DNA of 64,000 nt from Polyangium spumosum (GTDB taxonomy: Bacteria; Myxococcota_A; Polyangia; Polyangiales; Polyangiaceae): NCBI RefSeq assembly GCF_009649845.1, contig NZ_WJIE01000014.1:159063-223062 (forward strand), read 5' to 3'. Below the pieces are notes generated by a model. That model was not told where the DNA came from, did not search any database, and saw only the letters and a list, made by a program, of their open reading frames with translations. The translations under genes were made by a program, and so were the position numbers. Shown piece after piece: positions 35,625 through 43,645 of the stretch; position 1 is the first letter of the stretch; the number at the start of each line of letters is the position of its first letter.

Positions 35625-35639
35625 GACGAACGATCGGCC

Positions 35640-35668
35640 TTGCCAGGTTGGCCGCGCGCCGGTATACT
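35640..35668 (+). promoter_or_regulatory. Sigma-70-type promoter of the DUF2271 operon
   Basis: TTGCCA (35640-35645) and TATACT (35663-35668) are separated by exactly 17 bases, close to the housekeeping consensus. Transcription would start near 35675, leaving a leader of about 26 bases rich in GAAAGTCAAAG before the ATG at 35701. Confidence 0.65.
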
Positions 35669-35700
35669 GGAAATGAAAGTCAAAGTCAAGAACAGGTCTC

Positions 35701-36366
35701 ATGGCTTCGTCGAACCTCCACAATGGTCGCCGCGCATGGCGCATCTGGCCCTCGTTCGGGCTCGTAGCGGCCTTCGTCGCCGGCTGCGGCCCGGCCAACG
35801 GGGGCGACCCCGCATTCTGGACACCTTATCGCGGCGGCGGTGGCGCTCCCCCGGACTCCGAGCTGACGTCCCCTTCGGCCTCCGCGGGTTCGGGAGGTGG
35901 GGGCGCGGGCGGCGGAATGGCTGCCGCGGATGGGCTCGTCTTTCACTTCACGACCGTCTCGGTCGACGGAGAGTACGCGCCGAAAAACGTGGGCGCGGTG
36001 TGGATCACCGATGGGCAGGGGACGTTCGTGAAGACGCTCGAGCTCTGGGCGGCCAAACGCGCCAAGCACCTCGTGCAATGGGACGTGGCCTCGGGCGCGA
36101 ACATCGTCGACGCCGTGACGGGCGCGACGCGGAAAAACCATGGAGCACACGCGTCCTCCTGGAACGGGACGAACCTCGAGGGCATGCCCGCGCCGGACGG
36201 CGAATACCAGGTGCACGTCGAGTTCACGGAGTGGAACTCCTCGAGCAAGAGCGAGCCGGACGGGCCGACGGTGTCCATTCCCTTCACCCGTGGTTCGGCG
36301 CCGCTGGATTTCGTCCCGCCCGACACGACGGGCTTCACCACCATGCGCCTGGTGTACGAACCGTGA
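35701..36366 (+). CDS. DUF2271-domain lipoprotein
   Basis: The 221-residue product has a signal sequence with lipobox FVAGC, a Gly/Ser linker, and a DUF2271 domain from about residue 85. The family hallmarks are clear: YAPKNVGAVWITDGQGTFVKTLELW, DAVTGATRKNHG, SSWNGTNLEG and PAPDGEYQVHVEFTE. DUF2271 proteins are periplasmic and, in other bacteria, are often encoded near DUF3570 proteins and flavin-transfer or thioredoxin genes, suggesting a redox or metal-linked pathway that is not characterised. Here a DUF3570 gene is indeed close by (37.2-38.3 kb). The stop overlaps the GTG start of the next gene (GTGA). Confidence 0.88.
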   Translation: MASSNLHNGRRAWRIWPSFGLVAAFVAGCGPANGGDPAFWTPYRGGGGAPPDSELTSPSASAGSGGGGAGGGMAAADGLVFHFTTVSVDGEYAPKNVGAVWITDGQGTFVKTLELWAAKRAKHLVQWDVASGANIVDAVTGATRKNHGAHASSWNGTNLEGMPAPDGEYQVHVEFTEWNSSSKSEPDGPTVSIPFTRGSAPLDFVPPDTTGFTTMRLVYEP

Positions 36367-37145
36367 AGCTCCAAAAATGGGTGGGCCGCGGCGCCGCGGC
36401 CGTCGCGACGTGGGCCGTTTGCACGTGGGCCGGGCCGTCGGAGGCCGCAGAGGCGCGGATCGAGGCGCCGTCGTCCCGCGTGACGAATCTCTTCTCCCTT
36501 TCGCTCGCGCAGGACCTGGGGCTACACGTAGGGACGAACCCGTGCGCGATGCGAAACCAGATCGAGGGCGGCTTCGCGTGTTTTCGGGCGTCGGGGACGC
36601 AGTACCACGGCGCGCCGCTGCCCGACCCGGCGGGAGACATTCGCGCATTTCCCGGGCTCGCGACGACGCGGCTCCTGGGCGGCTACGATCGGATTCTCTC
36701 CGGCAACGTCACGCTCGGGATACGCCTCGGATGGGTGCTACGGGGAGGTGGACCGCGGCCGGACGGCGCCGAAGGCCCGAGCTTCTTGCCCTTCCACGGC
36801 GAAGCGCGCGTCGGTTATACCTTCGGCAGAGACCCCTTCCAGCACGAGGGGCTACGCTTCTTGTTGTTCACCTGCGGAGGGATCGCGCAGGTCGACACCA
36901 AATATCGCCTCGTCGTCACGGAGGACCTTCAGAAGCCGCCGCCGGCAGGCCAGCTCGACAACCCGCCGGTGCAGGAGCTCGCCGTGTACCGGAAATCAGG
37001 TACGGCCTTCTTCGGGGGTGGAGCTTCCCTCGCTTATGCCATTTCGCGGCGGTTCGGGGTCTCGGTGGGGGCCAAGGTGATGCGGATGTTCCCCTCGAAC
37101 GGGACCGCCGTCTCCCTGGAGCTCGGGGGCACGGCGGCGTTTTGA
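36363..37145 (+). CDS. Outer-membrane beta-barrel-type protein
   Basis: The 260-residue product begins with GTG at 36363, overlapping the DUF2271 stop. A signal peptide (AAAVATWAVCTWAGPSEAAEA) is followed by Gly-rich alternating strands typical of small barrels (GYDRILSGNVTLGIRLGWVLRGGG, HGEARVGYTFG, FFGGGASLAYAISRRFGVSVGAKVM) and a C-terminal Phe (GGTAAF). It is translationally coupled to the DUF2271 lipoprotein and is likely its outer-membrane partner (inference). It converges with the DUF3570 gene ten bases further on. Confidence 0.8.
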   Translation: MKLQKWVGRGAAAVATWAVCTWAGPSEAAEARIEAPSSRVTNLFSLSLAQDLGLHVGTNPCAMRNQIEGGFACFRASGTQYHGAPLPDPAGDIRAFPGLATTRLLGGYDRILSGNVTLGIRLGWVLRGGGPRPDGAEGPSFLPFHGEARVGYTFGRDPFQHEGLRFLLFTCGGIAQVDTKYRLVVTEDLQKPPPAGQLDNPPVQELAVYRKSGTAFFGGGASLAYAISRRFGVSVGAKVMRMFPSNGTAVSLELGGTAAF

Positions 37146-37155
37146 GCTCACGACC

Positions 37156-38334
37156 TCATTCGAAGGAAGCCTGCGCGGACAGGGCCGAGAAGAACCCGAT
37201 GCGACGCGACACGTACAGGGCGTCGAGGAAAGAAGTGTACGTGCCGTCCACCTGGAGGCTCATCAAAAAGCGGGAAGAGAGCTCCACGGAGATCCCGCCG
37301 CCTCCGGTCAGCGTATAGAGAGGGCCGAGCTCACGATCACCCGTGCGAATCACGGGGACATCGAGGGTGCCCGGCTCGGGGCCCTGCACCTCGTAGGCGC
37401 GACGCCAGAACGTGGCTCCGGACTGCACGTGCACCCGCGCGTGGGGCCAGATCGTCACCCGCCGGCCGACGTCGAGCATGTACCTCGCGTCCGTCGTGCT
37501 CGCTTTCAGGCCCCAGGAATCCGTGTACAACCGCTCCTCCAGGCGAAGCGTGGCCCCGCTGAACCGGTGCGAAATACGCGCCGCGAGGGCATGACGATCG
37601 CGGAGCCGTGGGAGCTCCTCCAGCGGGCGCGCGTCGAGGCGCATGGCATTCACCTGCTCGACGCTGGCGCCCGGGGGGACGAGACCCGCCGTGCCGACCT
37701 CGAAGAGCGGGACGTACCGATAAGGTTTGCTCTGGTTGCCGCGCTCGAGGATCCCGTCGATCTGGACGGTGACGAGCGTCGAGCGACCGAGGACGATCGA
37801 CGCCCCTCCCGTCAGGCTGTGCGTGTGCAGCTTGCGCTGGAAGACCTCGAAAGGCGTACCCGCGCGACCTGCGGTGTCATTTCGATAGGAATACCCGAGG
37901 AACAGGGTGACGTTTTTCTGGGCCAGATCCAGCGTGCCGCGGACGCCACCCGAGAGGGAGAGGTAATCGGGCTCGGAGGAGAAGGATACGTCGGCGGAGG
38001 CGCCGAGGTCGTTCGAGCGAAACGCCCCGCCGACCGATCCCGCGTGGCGCGTCTCCTGGAAGGGGGGCGAGGCGCTGGCGACGATATCGGGGGACGCCGC
38101 CGTGACGACGTCCACGAGGTAATGGCCGGAGACGGACCAGCCAGCGAGCGGATTCTCCACGGTCCCGGCGATGGCCGGGGTGAAGACGTCGACGTGATTG
38201 TCGTCGGTATAGATGGACGTCTCGGCGTTCACCTTGGCCGAGAGGGCGGGAGGCTCCGCGGCCGATAACGATCGGGCGAGGGCCACGAGCAGAAACGCGC
38301 TCGTGACGCTGGAGGAAAGGCGCACCTGGCTCAT
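37156..38334 (-). CDS. DUF3570-type outer-membrane barrel protein
   Basis: The 392-residue product has a signal peptide (VTSAFLLVALARSLSA) and strong DUF3570 features: YTDDNHVDVFTPAIAG, GWSVSGHYLVDVVTAASPDIVASASPPFQETRH, then repeated aromatic/Gly strands and the terminal Phe-Glu (ASFE). DUF3570 proteins are predicted outer-membrane barrels of unknown function, often found with DUF2271 genes. It lies downstream of the multicopper oxidase and the acidic lipoprotein on the same strand, with gaps of 33 and 46 bases, so a three-gene operon is likely. Confidence 0.85.
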   Translation of the reverse strand: MSQVRLSSSVTSAFLLVALARSLSAAEPPALSAKVNAETSIYTDDNHVDVFTPAIAGTVENPLAGWSVSGHYLVDVVTAASPDIVASASPPFQETRHAGSVGGAFRSNDLGASADVSFSSEPDYLSLSGGVRGTLDLAQKNVTLFLGYSYRNDTAGRAGTPFEVFQRKLHTHSLTGGASIVLGRSTLVTVQIDGILERGNQSKPYRYVPLFEVGTAGLVPPGASVEQVNAMRLDARPLEELPRLRDRHALAARISHRFSGATLRLEERLYTDSWGLKASTTDARYMLDVGRRVTIWPHARVHVQSGATFWRRAYEVQGPEPGTLDVPVIRTGDRELGPLYTLTGGGGISVELSSRFLMSLQVDGTYTSFLDALYVSRRIGFFSALSAQASFE

Positions 38335-38367
38335 GTGCCCTCGTTTGCGCGCAGCAGGTTCTCGCCG

Positions 38368-38760
38368 TCAGGTCTCGTCGTCTTCGTCCTCGTCGTCGTC
38401 CTCGTCTTCGTCCTCGTCGTCCTCGTCGTCCTCGTCGTCCTCGTCCTCGTAATCGTCCTCGTCCTCCTCCTCCTCCTCGTCCTCGTCCTCGTAATCGTCG
38501 TCCTCGTCGTCCTCGTCGTCCTCGTCGTCCTCGTAATCGTCGTCGTCGTGATCGTCGTCGTCGTCGTCGCTCGGCTCGGTCGGGCTTGGACTCATGCCGC
38601 CCAGACCACCGCCACCTTCTTCGGTGGGTGCATCCGGGCTGCGGAACGTACGCTGCTCGTCATGAGGGCCCTCCATCGCGGCACATGCAGGCACGAGGAC
38701 GAGGAGGAGCGCCAGCGCGGCGAGCGTCCAGCGGTCGATGTAGAGGGTTCGATCGTTCAT
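38368..38760 (-). CDS. Lipoprotein with long Asp/Glu-rich tail
   Basis: The 130-residue product starts at MNDRTLYI, with AAAGGAG five bases upstream. A hydrophobic helix ends in LVPAC. After a linker with Gly run and SPSPTEPS, the last 65 residues are nearly pure Asp and Glu with a few Tyr (DDDDDDHDDDDYEDDEDD-type). Such tails bind divalent or trivalent cations or basic proteins; a metal-sequestering role beside a multicopper oxidase is plausible but inferred. It lies between the oxidase gene and the DUF3570 gene. Confidence 0.85.
   Translation of the reverse strand: MNDRTLYIDRWTLAALALLLVLVPACAAMEGPHDEQRTFRSPDAPTEEGGGGLGGMSPSPTEPSDDDDDDHDDDDYEDDEDDEDDEDDDYEDEDEEEEEDEDDYEDEDDEDDEDDEDEDEDDDEDEDDET
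38372..38572. repeat. Low-complexity GTCCTC/GTCGTC-type repeat encoding the acidic tail
   Basis: About 200 bases consist of trinucleotides GTC, CTC and occasional GTA on the plus strand, i.e. Asp, Glu and Tyr codons on the minus strand. The 6-bp and 9-bp sub-periods repeat in irregular order, so slippage that keeps the frame would change tail length. Confidence 0.85.
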
Positions 38761-38806
38761 AAAAACTCCTTTAGATCTGCCTTTCAAGCGACCCACGAGG
38801 GGCCCG

Positions 38807-40288
38807 TCAGTGCTGGTGATGCCCGACCGGCGCGTCGACCTGGATATCGGCCATCATGCCTTTTTCGCTGTGCTCGGAGATGTGGCAGTGGACCATCCAG
38901 CGCCCGGGATTCTCGAAATACGAGAGAATGGTCGCGCTCTCGTTGCCGCGCACGTGCACGGTGTCCCGCAGGCCGGGCTCGAAGACGGGCGCTCCGCCAC
39001 GCGCGACGACCTGGAAGAACTGACCGTGGATATGGAAAGGATGCGCAGGGCTCACGTTGCTCGTCAACGTGATCGCCACGGGGACGTTCGGCTTGAAGGT
39101 GTGCAAGAGGACGTGCTCGTGGCCCTCGCCCACATACGCAGGCACACCATTGATGGTGAACTGGACCTCGTTGTCCACCACGCCGCCCGAGAGCTTCCAT
39201 TGCAGCGTCTCGGCCGGCTCTACGTCGACCCGGGGGAGCTCGACGAGCGGATAGATCGGCTCCTCCGCCTTCACCTCGCCCTCGACGGTCGCGCGGGCGT
39301 ACGCGATGGGCTGTTCGACCACCTGGTTGTTCTCGTCGAGGACCTGGATCAGCGCCTCGAGCACGACCTCGGTCGCGTCCGCGTGGGGCCGCACCTCGAA
39401 ATCGTATCGCTGGCCGGGCGCGATATCGACACGCTCGAGCGTGAACGGCTGCGGCAAGAGGCCGCCGTCGGTGGCGATGACGCGGACGTCGGCGCCCCGG
39501 ATCCGCAATCCGTGGGCGAGCGCGTTCGTCGCCTGCACGAAGCGCCACCGCTCGATGGCGCCGCGCGGGATCGAGAACGTGAACGGCTGGCCCGTCTCCC
39601 CGTTGACCACATTGCCGTTGACGAGCAGCGTATTGCCGACGCGCCCCGCGCCGATATCGGGGCCGCTCTCCTGGAACGCCGAGACCTGATTGTTCGCGCC
39701 GAGCCGGATGTCATCCGCGACGAAGAGCCGCTCCGCCGAGAAGGTGGGAAACTCTCTCTCGTGCACCACGATCGCGCCATACAAGCCGCGTTCGAACTGC
39801 TCGATCTGGTGGAGGTGGGTGTGATACCAGTACGTGCCCGCGTCGGGCACGATGAAATCGTACGTGAACGACGCGCCGGGCTCCACGGGGGCCTGGATCA
39901 TGGGGGAGCCGTCCATCGCGTCGGAGATCCGGAGCCCGTGCCAGTGTACGACCGTCGACTCGTCGAGCTCGTTTTTGAAATGGACGATGACCCGGTCGCC
40001 CACGCGCGCATGGAGGAGCGGGCCGGGGAATTGATCGTTGTAATTGAGGAGCCGCGTCGCGATGCCGGGACGGAGGGCGACCTGGTTTTTCCGCGCGACG
40101 AGGTCGACCTCGACGATACGCGGGTCGAGGTTCAGGTCCACGAAGGGCGTGAGCCCCTCGATGGGCGGTAGCGGCGGCAACACCTCGGGCGGGACGCCGC
40201 CGCCGGCCGCAGTCGTCGTCGCCGCATCATCGTTGCCACATCCCGAGAGGACGCCGGTGAGGAGTAGTAAGAACAAATACATGCGCAT
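38807..40288 (-). CDS. Multicopper oxidase lipoprotein (laccase/ferroxidase-like)
   Basis: The 493-residue product starts at MRMYLFL (a second ATG two codons on is equally possible). The signal peptide ends in VLSGC. Three cupredoxin domains carry all copper motifs: VVHWHGL, GTYWYHTHLHQ, HPFHIHGQFFQ and HCHISEHSEKGM, where the Met is the expected type-1 axial ligand. It therefore should oxidise phenols, Cu(I) or Fe(II) with O2. A Fur-box-like site lies 61 bases upstream of the start, favouring an iron-linked ferroxidase role (inference). It heads an operon with the acidic lipoprotein and the DUF3570 protein. Confidence 0.93.
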   Translation of the reverse strand: MRMYLFLLLLTGVLSGCGNDDAATTTAAGGGVPPEVLPPLPPIEGLTPFVDLNLDPRIVEVDLVARKNQVALRPGIATRLLNYNDQFPGPLLHARVGDRVIVHFKNELDESTVVHWHGLRISDAMDGSPMIQAPVEPGASFTYDFIVPDAGTYWYHTHLHQIEQFERGLYGAIVVHEREFPTFSAERLFVADDIRLGANNQVSAFQESGPDIGAGRVGNTLLVNGNVVNGETGQPFTFSIPRGAIERWRFVQATNALAHGLRIRGADVRVIATDGGLLPQPFTLERVDIAPGQRYDFEVRPHADATEVVLEALIQVLDENNQVVEQPIAYARATVEGEVKAEEPIYPLVELPRVDVEPAETLQWKLSGGVVDNEVQFTINGVPAYVGEGHEHVLLHTFKPNVPVAITLTSNVSPAHPFHIHGQFFQVVARGGAPVFEPGLRDTVHVRGNESATILSYFENPGRWMVHCHISEHSEKGMMADIQVDAPVGHHQH

Positions 40289-40342
40289 GGCTTCCGAACT
40301 TCGCGTGAAGACCCCGCGGAGCCTACCGAAACCAACACAGAT

Positions 40343-40363
40343 GACAATGAAAATCGTTTTCAG
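40343..40363 (-). promoter_or_regulatory. Fur-box-like operator upstream of the multicopper oxidase operon
   Basis: TGAAAATCGTTTTCA (40349-40363) is a 15-bp near-perfect palindrome matching 12 of 14 specified bases of the Fur 7-1-7 consensus TGATAATNATTATCA. With TGACAA before it, the site is a longer 21-base element whose reverse complement recurs with one mismatch at 40452-40472. Confidence 0.6.
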
Positions 40364-40409
40364 TTGCGGCAACCGAGAAAAATTCAACCTTGCCAAATTA
40401 TTTCTCTGT

Positions 40410-40421
40410 TGCTGCAGCAAA
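40410..40421. promoter_or_regulatory. Perfect 12-bp palindrome midway between the two Fur-like sites
   Basis: TTGCTGCAGCAA is a perfect palindrome placed almost exactly at the centre between the two mirrored operator-like elements in an AT-rich stretch. It could be a site for a second regulator or a chance structure. Confidence 0.3.
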
Positions 40422-40451
40422 TTTGATGGCTGGACAACGTTCTGTCCGACA

Positions 40452-40472
40452 TGAAATCGATTTTCATTGTCA
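40452..40472 (+). promoter_or_regulatory. Fur-box-like operator upstream of the RCC1/di-heme oxidoreductase operon
   Basis: TGAAATCGATTTTCATTGTCA is the mirrored partner of the site at 40343-40363; the 15-base core CGATTTTCATTGTCA (40458-40472) is an exact reverse complement of TGACAATGAAAATCG (40343-40357). It lies about 105 bases before the ATG of the first RCC1 lipoprotein. No convincing -35/-10 pair could be placed. Confidence 0.55.
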
Positions 40473-40577
40473 ATTGCAGAAACCGAAGGTAGCCTCGGTC
40501 CGGGCCGACCCGGGAGAAGCCGTCGTGAACGACGCTGTCCCCGCGAACCTCACAGGCGCCCTTCCGCGGAGCTTTCC

Positions 40578-42185
40578 ATGAAAACGACAGCCTTCTGGCC
40601 GTGGGCCCTGGCCCCGGCTCTCGTCTTGTGTGCGGGCACGGGTTGCAGCGACGCAGGGTCAACCGACCCCGGGGGGAGCGCAGGCTCGTCCTCCGCGAGC
40701 TCCGGCAGCGGTGGCCAAGGTGGTTCGGGTGGAGGGGCCGGCGGCGCGGGTGGCGGCGGCGGCGCGGGTGGCGTCGGCGGCGAGGGCGGCGAGGGCGGCG
40801 CATCCGCCGACCATGCCCCGCCCGTCGTGACCCTCGCAGGGCCGGGCGACGGCGCGCTTCTCCGCACGGCTCGTTTGCTCGTCTCCGTGCACGCCGAGGA
40901 CGCGGGGGGCCTGGCGAAAGTCGAATTCACGTGGAACGGCGCCCCCGCGACGGCGCTCGACGTGACCCATGGCGCCACGATGTTCGATGCAGCCGTCGAC
41001 GCGCGGCCGACACGCGGGAAAAACACGCTCGTCGTCGCGGCCGAGGACCTCGCCGGCCATCGAACGGAGGTGCCCCTCGAGGTGACGTTCGAACGAAGAG
41101 TCGGCGCCGGAGGGTCTCATACGGGCGTTATCGTGTCGGGGAAGGTCGCGGCGTGGGGCCGCAACAACCTCGGGCAGCTCGGCCTCGGCGGGGGCGACAC
41201 GACGTCGCGCTTCGAGCCCGTGCTCGTGCCCGGCATCGAGGAGATCACCGCCCTCGATTTTCGACAGAATCAATCCCTCGCGCTCCGCAAGGACGGCGCC
41301 CTGTTCGTCTGGGGGACCAACACCGACGGCCGGCTCGGCCTGGGCTCGCCGGAGATGCTCGACGCGGTCCATCGCGACGTCCCCACGCAGAACACGAGCC
41401 TCTCCGGTGTGCTCGCCGCGACGTTCGGCTACGATCACACGCTCGTCTTGCTCGAGGACGGGACGGTCCGCGCCTTCGGCGACAATAGCTCGGGGCAGCT
41501 CGGCGACGGCACGACCGAGGACCGCCATTACCCGGTGACGGTCGCGGCGCTCGAGGACGTCATCCAGGTCGTCGGTGGTTCGAAGCATTCTCTGGCGCTG
41601 CGGCGCGATGGCACCGTATGGGCGTGGGGGAGGAACCTGTATGGCAACCTCGGCCAGGGGAGCGCGGATGGGGAGCCGCATTCGACGCCGGTCGAGGTGC
41701 CGGGGCTCTCCGACGTCGTGCACCTCGCTTCGGGGCGGGATCACGTGCTCGCGCTGCGCGCGGACGGGACGATCATGGCGTGGGGGCTCAACCAGAGCGG
41801 GCAGGTGGGCAATGGGATGAGCGGCGCCGACGCGGAGGCTCATTCACCGACGGCTGTCGTGGGGTTGACCGACGGGGTCGCGGTCTTCGCCGACGGGAAC
41901 TACAGCTTCGCCGTCCGGGCGGACGGCAGCGCGGTCGGCTGGGGGCAGAACTTCAATGGGCAGCTCGGCATCGGCGGCGACGATACCGTCGATCGAAGCG
42001 CGCCGGACGCGCCGCTCTCGATACCCGCGACGCTCGAGCTCGACCCCGGGGCGACACACGCGATTGGCGTGGCGCCGGACGGCGCGATCTACACGTGGGG
42101 ATGGAGCACGAACGGGAGCCTCGGGCGGCCGAATTTGCTCAACAACTGGGCGTATCCGACGCCGGGGCTCGTGACGCTCCCATGA
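40578..42185 (+). CDS. RCC1-repeat lipoprotein 1
   Basis: The 535-residue product starts at MKTTAFW with GGAG eight bases upstream. Lipobox-like CAGTGC is followed by a long Gly/Ser linker and a Big/Ig-like domain (PVVTLAGPGDGALL..AKVEFTWNG). From about residue 175 come six or seven RCC1 repeats with W-G-x-N-x-x-GQLG signatures (AAWGRNNLGQLGLGG, FVWGTNTDGRLGLG, AWGRNLYGNLGQG, GWGQNFNGQLGIGG), forming a seven-bladed propeller. Such propellers bind proteins; they are common in myxobacterial surface proteins. It is the first gene of a coupled operon with a second RCC1 protein (ATGA overlap) and a di-heme oxidoreductase. Confidence 0.9.
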   Translation: MKTTAFWPWALAPALVLCAGTGCSDAGSTDPGGSAGSSSASSGSGGQGGSGGGAGGAGGGGGAGGVGGEGGEGGASADHAPPVVTLAGPGDGALLRTARLLVSVHAEDAGGLAKVEFTWNGAPATALDVTHGATMFDAAVDARPTRGKNTLVVAAEDLAGHRTEVPLEVTFERRVGAGGSHTGVIVSGKVAAWGRNNLGQLGLGGGDTTSRFEPVLVPGIEEITALDFRQNQSLALRKDGALFVWGTNTDGRLGLGSPEMLDAVHRDVPTQNTSLSGVLAATFGYDHTLVLLEDGTVRAFGDNSSGQLGDGTTEDRHYPVTVAALEDVIQVVGGSKHSLALRRDGTVWAWGRNLYGNLGQGSADGEPHSTPVEVPGLSDVVHLASGRDHVLALRADGTIMAWGLNQSGQVGNGMSGADAEAHSPTAVVGLTDGVAVFADGNYSFAVRADGSAVGWGQNFNGQLGIGGDDTVDRSAPDAPLSIPATLELDPGATHAIGVAPDGAIYTWGWSTNGSLGRPNLLNNWAYPTPGLVTLP

Positions 42186-43645
42186 GGCCCCGCGCGTTTG
42201 TCGTTCTGGTCCTCGCCGGGTGCGCGCTCGGCGCGTGCTCCGGCGACGGGCCGTCGAAATCGAATTCGACGGCCGGGAGCTCGACGGGATCGGGGGGCTC
42301 TGGTGGGATGGCCAAAGGCGCAGGAGGAGGCGGCGCGAGCTCGAGCGGTGAAGGAGGCAGCACGACCCCGCCGGCCGAAGAGGCCACCCTCACGCTCGTG
42401 AGCCCGCCGCCTGGCATGGCATTTCAGCGCCGTAACGTGGATGTGGACGTCGCGTTCACCGTGTCGGGAGGGGGCGCGACGGTCCGGCTCCAGCGCGGCG
42501 AAGAGATCGTCGACGAGCGGATCATCGACGCGTCCGTGACCGCGGGGACGGCGCGGATGCGGCTCCCTCTGTCGCGCGGCGTTTCGCCGTTTGTCGTGAC
42601 GATCGTTTCGCCCTCGGGGACGGCCGCCGCGGAGGCGCACCTGGTTGGTGGGCGTCTCGTGGCAGCATCCCTCGACACGATGTACGCCGTTCGCGACGGG
42701 GCGATCGTGCAATGGGGCGGCGGCGCCCCGATTCCCACCGTGAGGGACGCGCCGGCGGGGATCGTCTCCGTGGCCGAGGGCGGAGGTTCGCTCTTCGCGC
42801 TCGATACCGAGGGGCACGTGTTCGTGGCGACCGCGGGACAGCCGGCGTTCGAGGCCGTGGCAGGGCTCGAGGACATCGTGGCCCTCGCGCCCGGCGGAGG
42901 GCATGGCTTGTTTCTACGCGCGGACGGTCGCGTCTTCGCCGCGGGGCAGAATGGTCGCGGGCAGCTCGGCGTGGGTGATACCGAGAGCCACGCCGGGATC
43001 GTCGAGGTCGTCACCTCGGCCGAAATCGTCGCGATCGCCGCCTCGGACGACGCGTCGTTCGCCGTCGACGTGAACGGCCTCGTCCACGCGTGGGGCTCGA
43101 ACGACGAGGGCCAGCTCGGGATCGGCGACGAGGACATCTCCCCTCACCCCGCGCCGCTCATCGTGCCGAATCTCGAAAATGTCGTCGACGTGGCCGCCGG
43201 GCGGGACCACGTCCTCGCTCTGACCGCCACGGGCGGCGTGTATGCATGGGGGCTCGGCTCGAGCGGGCAGATCGGGGACGGTTCGGCCGGCATCCTGGCT
43301 TCCAGGCCGCAGCCCGTTCCCATTGTATTGCCGGATGGAGCGGTCGCGCTCGACGCTCGCGGAAATACGAGTTATGCGGCGCTCGCGAGCGGAGAGCTTC
43401 TCGGGTGGGGTCAAAATAGCCTCGCGCAGCTCGGCGTGGGCGACACCCAACAACGCACCAAGCCAGCGCCGTGCCTGGTCGGCGGCGTGCGCGCGGCCGC
43501 CGCGGGCCTCACAGGTGCCATTGCCCTGGACGACGTCGGCGGCCTTCAGGTATGGGGCTCGAATACGAGCGGGCAGCTCGCCCTGCCGCTGCCGCCGGAA
43601 GGCCCGGAGCGTTCGAGTGCGCCCGTTGGAGTGCCCTGGCCGTGA
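42182..43645 (+). CDS. RCC1-repeat lipoprotein 2
   Basis: The 487-residue product starts with an ATG that overlaps the stop of the first RCC1 gene (ATGA). Lipobox ALGAC, a Gly/Ser linker and an Ig-like domain (TLTLVSPPPGMAFQRRNVDVDVAF) are followed by RCC1 repeats (AAGQNGRGQLGVGD, AWGSNDEGQLGIGD, AWGLGSSGQIGDG, GWGQNSLAQLGVGD, VWGSNTSGQL). Several early repeats are weaker than in protein 1. Probably a paralogue from duplication, held at the outer surface together with protein 1. Its stop overlaps the start of the oxidoreductase gene (TGATG). Confidence 0.9.
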   Translation: MRPRAFVVLVLAGCALGACSGDGPSKSNSTAGSSTGSGGSGGMAKGAGGGGASSSGEGGSTTPPAEEATLTLVSPPPGMAFQRRNVDVDVAFTVSGGGATVRLQRGEEIVDERIIDASVTAGTARMRLPLSRGVSPFVVTIVSPSGTAAAEAHLVGGRLVAASLDTMYAVRDGAIVQWGGGAPIPTVRDAPAGIVSVAEGGGSLFALDTEGHVFVATAGQPAFEAVAGLEDIVALAPGGGHGLFLRADGRVFAAGQNGRGQLGVGDTESHAGIVEVVTSAEIVAIAASDDASFAVDVNGLVHAWGSNDEGQLGIGDEDISPHPAPLIVPNLENVVDVAAGRDHVLALTATGGVYAWGLGSSGQIGDGSAGILASRPQPVPIVLPDGAVALDARGNTSYAALASGELLGWGQNSLAQLGVGDTQQRTKPAPCLVGGVRAAAAGLTGAIALDDVGGLQVWGSNTSGQLALPLPPEGPERSSAPVGVPWP

